The translations under genes were made by a program, and so were the position numbers. 5,942 bases of DNA from Candidatus Parcubacteria bacterium (GTDB taxonomy: Bacteria > Patescibacteriota > Patescibacteriia > UBA1558 > GWA2-36-10). The notes beneath the pieces are model-generated. The model saw nothing but the letters and a program-made list of their open reading frames with translations. It was not told the origin of the DNA and did not search any database. Shown here piece by piece: positions 5,861 to 5,942 of this stretch. Every line of letters begins with the position of its first letter. Positions within the stretch are counted from its first letter, which is position 1. The stretch covers positions 1-5,942 of the forward strand of contig DAOVVF010000035.1 in assembly GCA_030632225.1 (NCBI GenBank). Direction: 5' to 3'.

Positions 5861-5881
5861 CACATTAGTGATTTATTTTTT
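5858..5881 (+). terminator. weak terminator-like hairpin ending at the next start codon
   Basis: AATCAC (5858-5863) pairs with GTGATT (5868-5873) across ATTA and is followed by a T-rich run, TTATTTTTT, that abuts the ATG at 5882. It could end transcripts of the operon. The stem has only two G-C pairs, and it overlaps the start region of the promoter just upstream, so an operator or chance hairpin is equally possible. Confidence 0.3.
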
Positions 5882-5942
5882 ATGCCATATATTTGGAAAC
5901 TTAAAGATATAGTTAAAACAGAAGCTTTAGATAAATTTCCTG
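5882..5942 (+). CDS. start of a further gene, cut by the window edge
   Basis: An open frame begins MPYIWKLKDIVKTEALDKFP and runs off the end after 20 codons. It is supported by the extended -10 promoter 25-30 bases upstream and by a TTTTTTATG start context identical to that of the gene at 721. Codon use (TTA, GCT, AAA) matches the neighbours. There is no Shine-Dalgarno site. The visible residues are too few to suggest a product. Confidence 0.6.
   Translation, partial: MPYIWKLKDIVKTEALDKFP

Noticed and set aside
1..5942. tRNA, rRNA, CRISPR array, transposase or recoded-stop genetic code
   Set aside because: No such RNA fold, regularly spaced repeat or transposase motif was seen, and TGA serves as a normal stop at 625-627, 3573-3575 and 4136-4138.

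Overview
This is an AT-rich bacterial window with tightly packed genes, all on the + strand. It holds six complete protein genes, a seventh that starts earlier than the window supports (call moved to its second Met), and the first codons of an eighth gene at the right edge. The standard bacterial code fits: TAA, TAG and TGA all act as stops, and no reading frame needs a recoded stop. The short compact genes, near absence of Shine-Dalgarno sites and the look of the 534-residue membrane protein suggest a Patescibacteria/CPR-type genome. This is inference from memory of such genomes, not a database result. The first gene, a secreted beta-rich protein ending in Phe, fits that lineage less well and leaves the assignment open.

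Layout. Bases 43-627 encode an exported beta-rich protein with the only strong Shine-Dalgarno site in the window, followed by a clear intrinsic terminator (632-663). A promoter candidate at 665-693 leads into a 534-residue membrane protein with a large helical N-terminal domain (721-2325). No terminator is visible after it. An extended -10 element (2328-2336) precedes a compact run of five genes (2356-5792): a 77-residue two-helix membrane protein, a PfkB/ribokinase-family kinase, a PduL-type phosphate acyltransferase, an acetate kinase, and a one-TM protein with a coiled coil and a long acidic tail. Junctions in this run are a 2-base gap, two ATGA overlaps and one 13-base overlap. The last 150 bases hold inverted repeats, another extended -10 promoter and the start of the next gene.

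How the genes fit together. PduL plus AckA make up the acetate-forming, ATP-yielding route: acetyl-CoA + Pi to acetyl phosphate, then acetyl phosphate + ADP to acetate + ATP. The PduL lacks an encapsulation peptide and no microcompartment shell gene is visible, so it probably serves as the general phosphotransacetylase. The linked PfkB-family kinase phosphorylates an unidentified sugar or nucleoside. The flanking small membrane proteins are unrecognised; their coupling to the enzymes suggests, but does not show, a membrane-linked role. The most notable molecular detail is an altered nucleotide-pocket loop in the acetate kinase.
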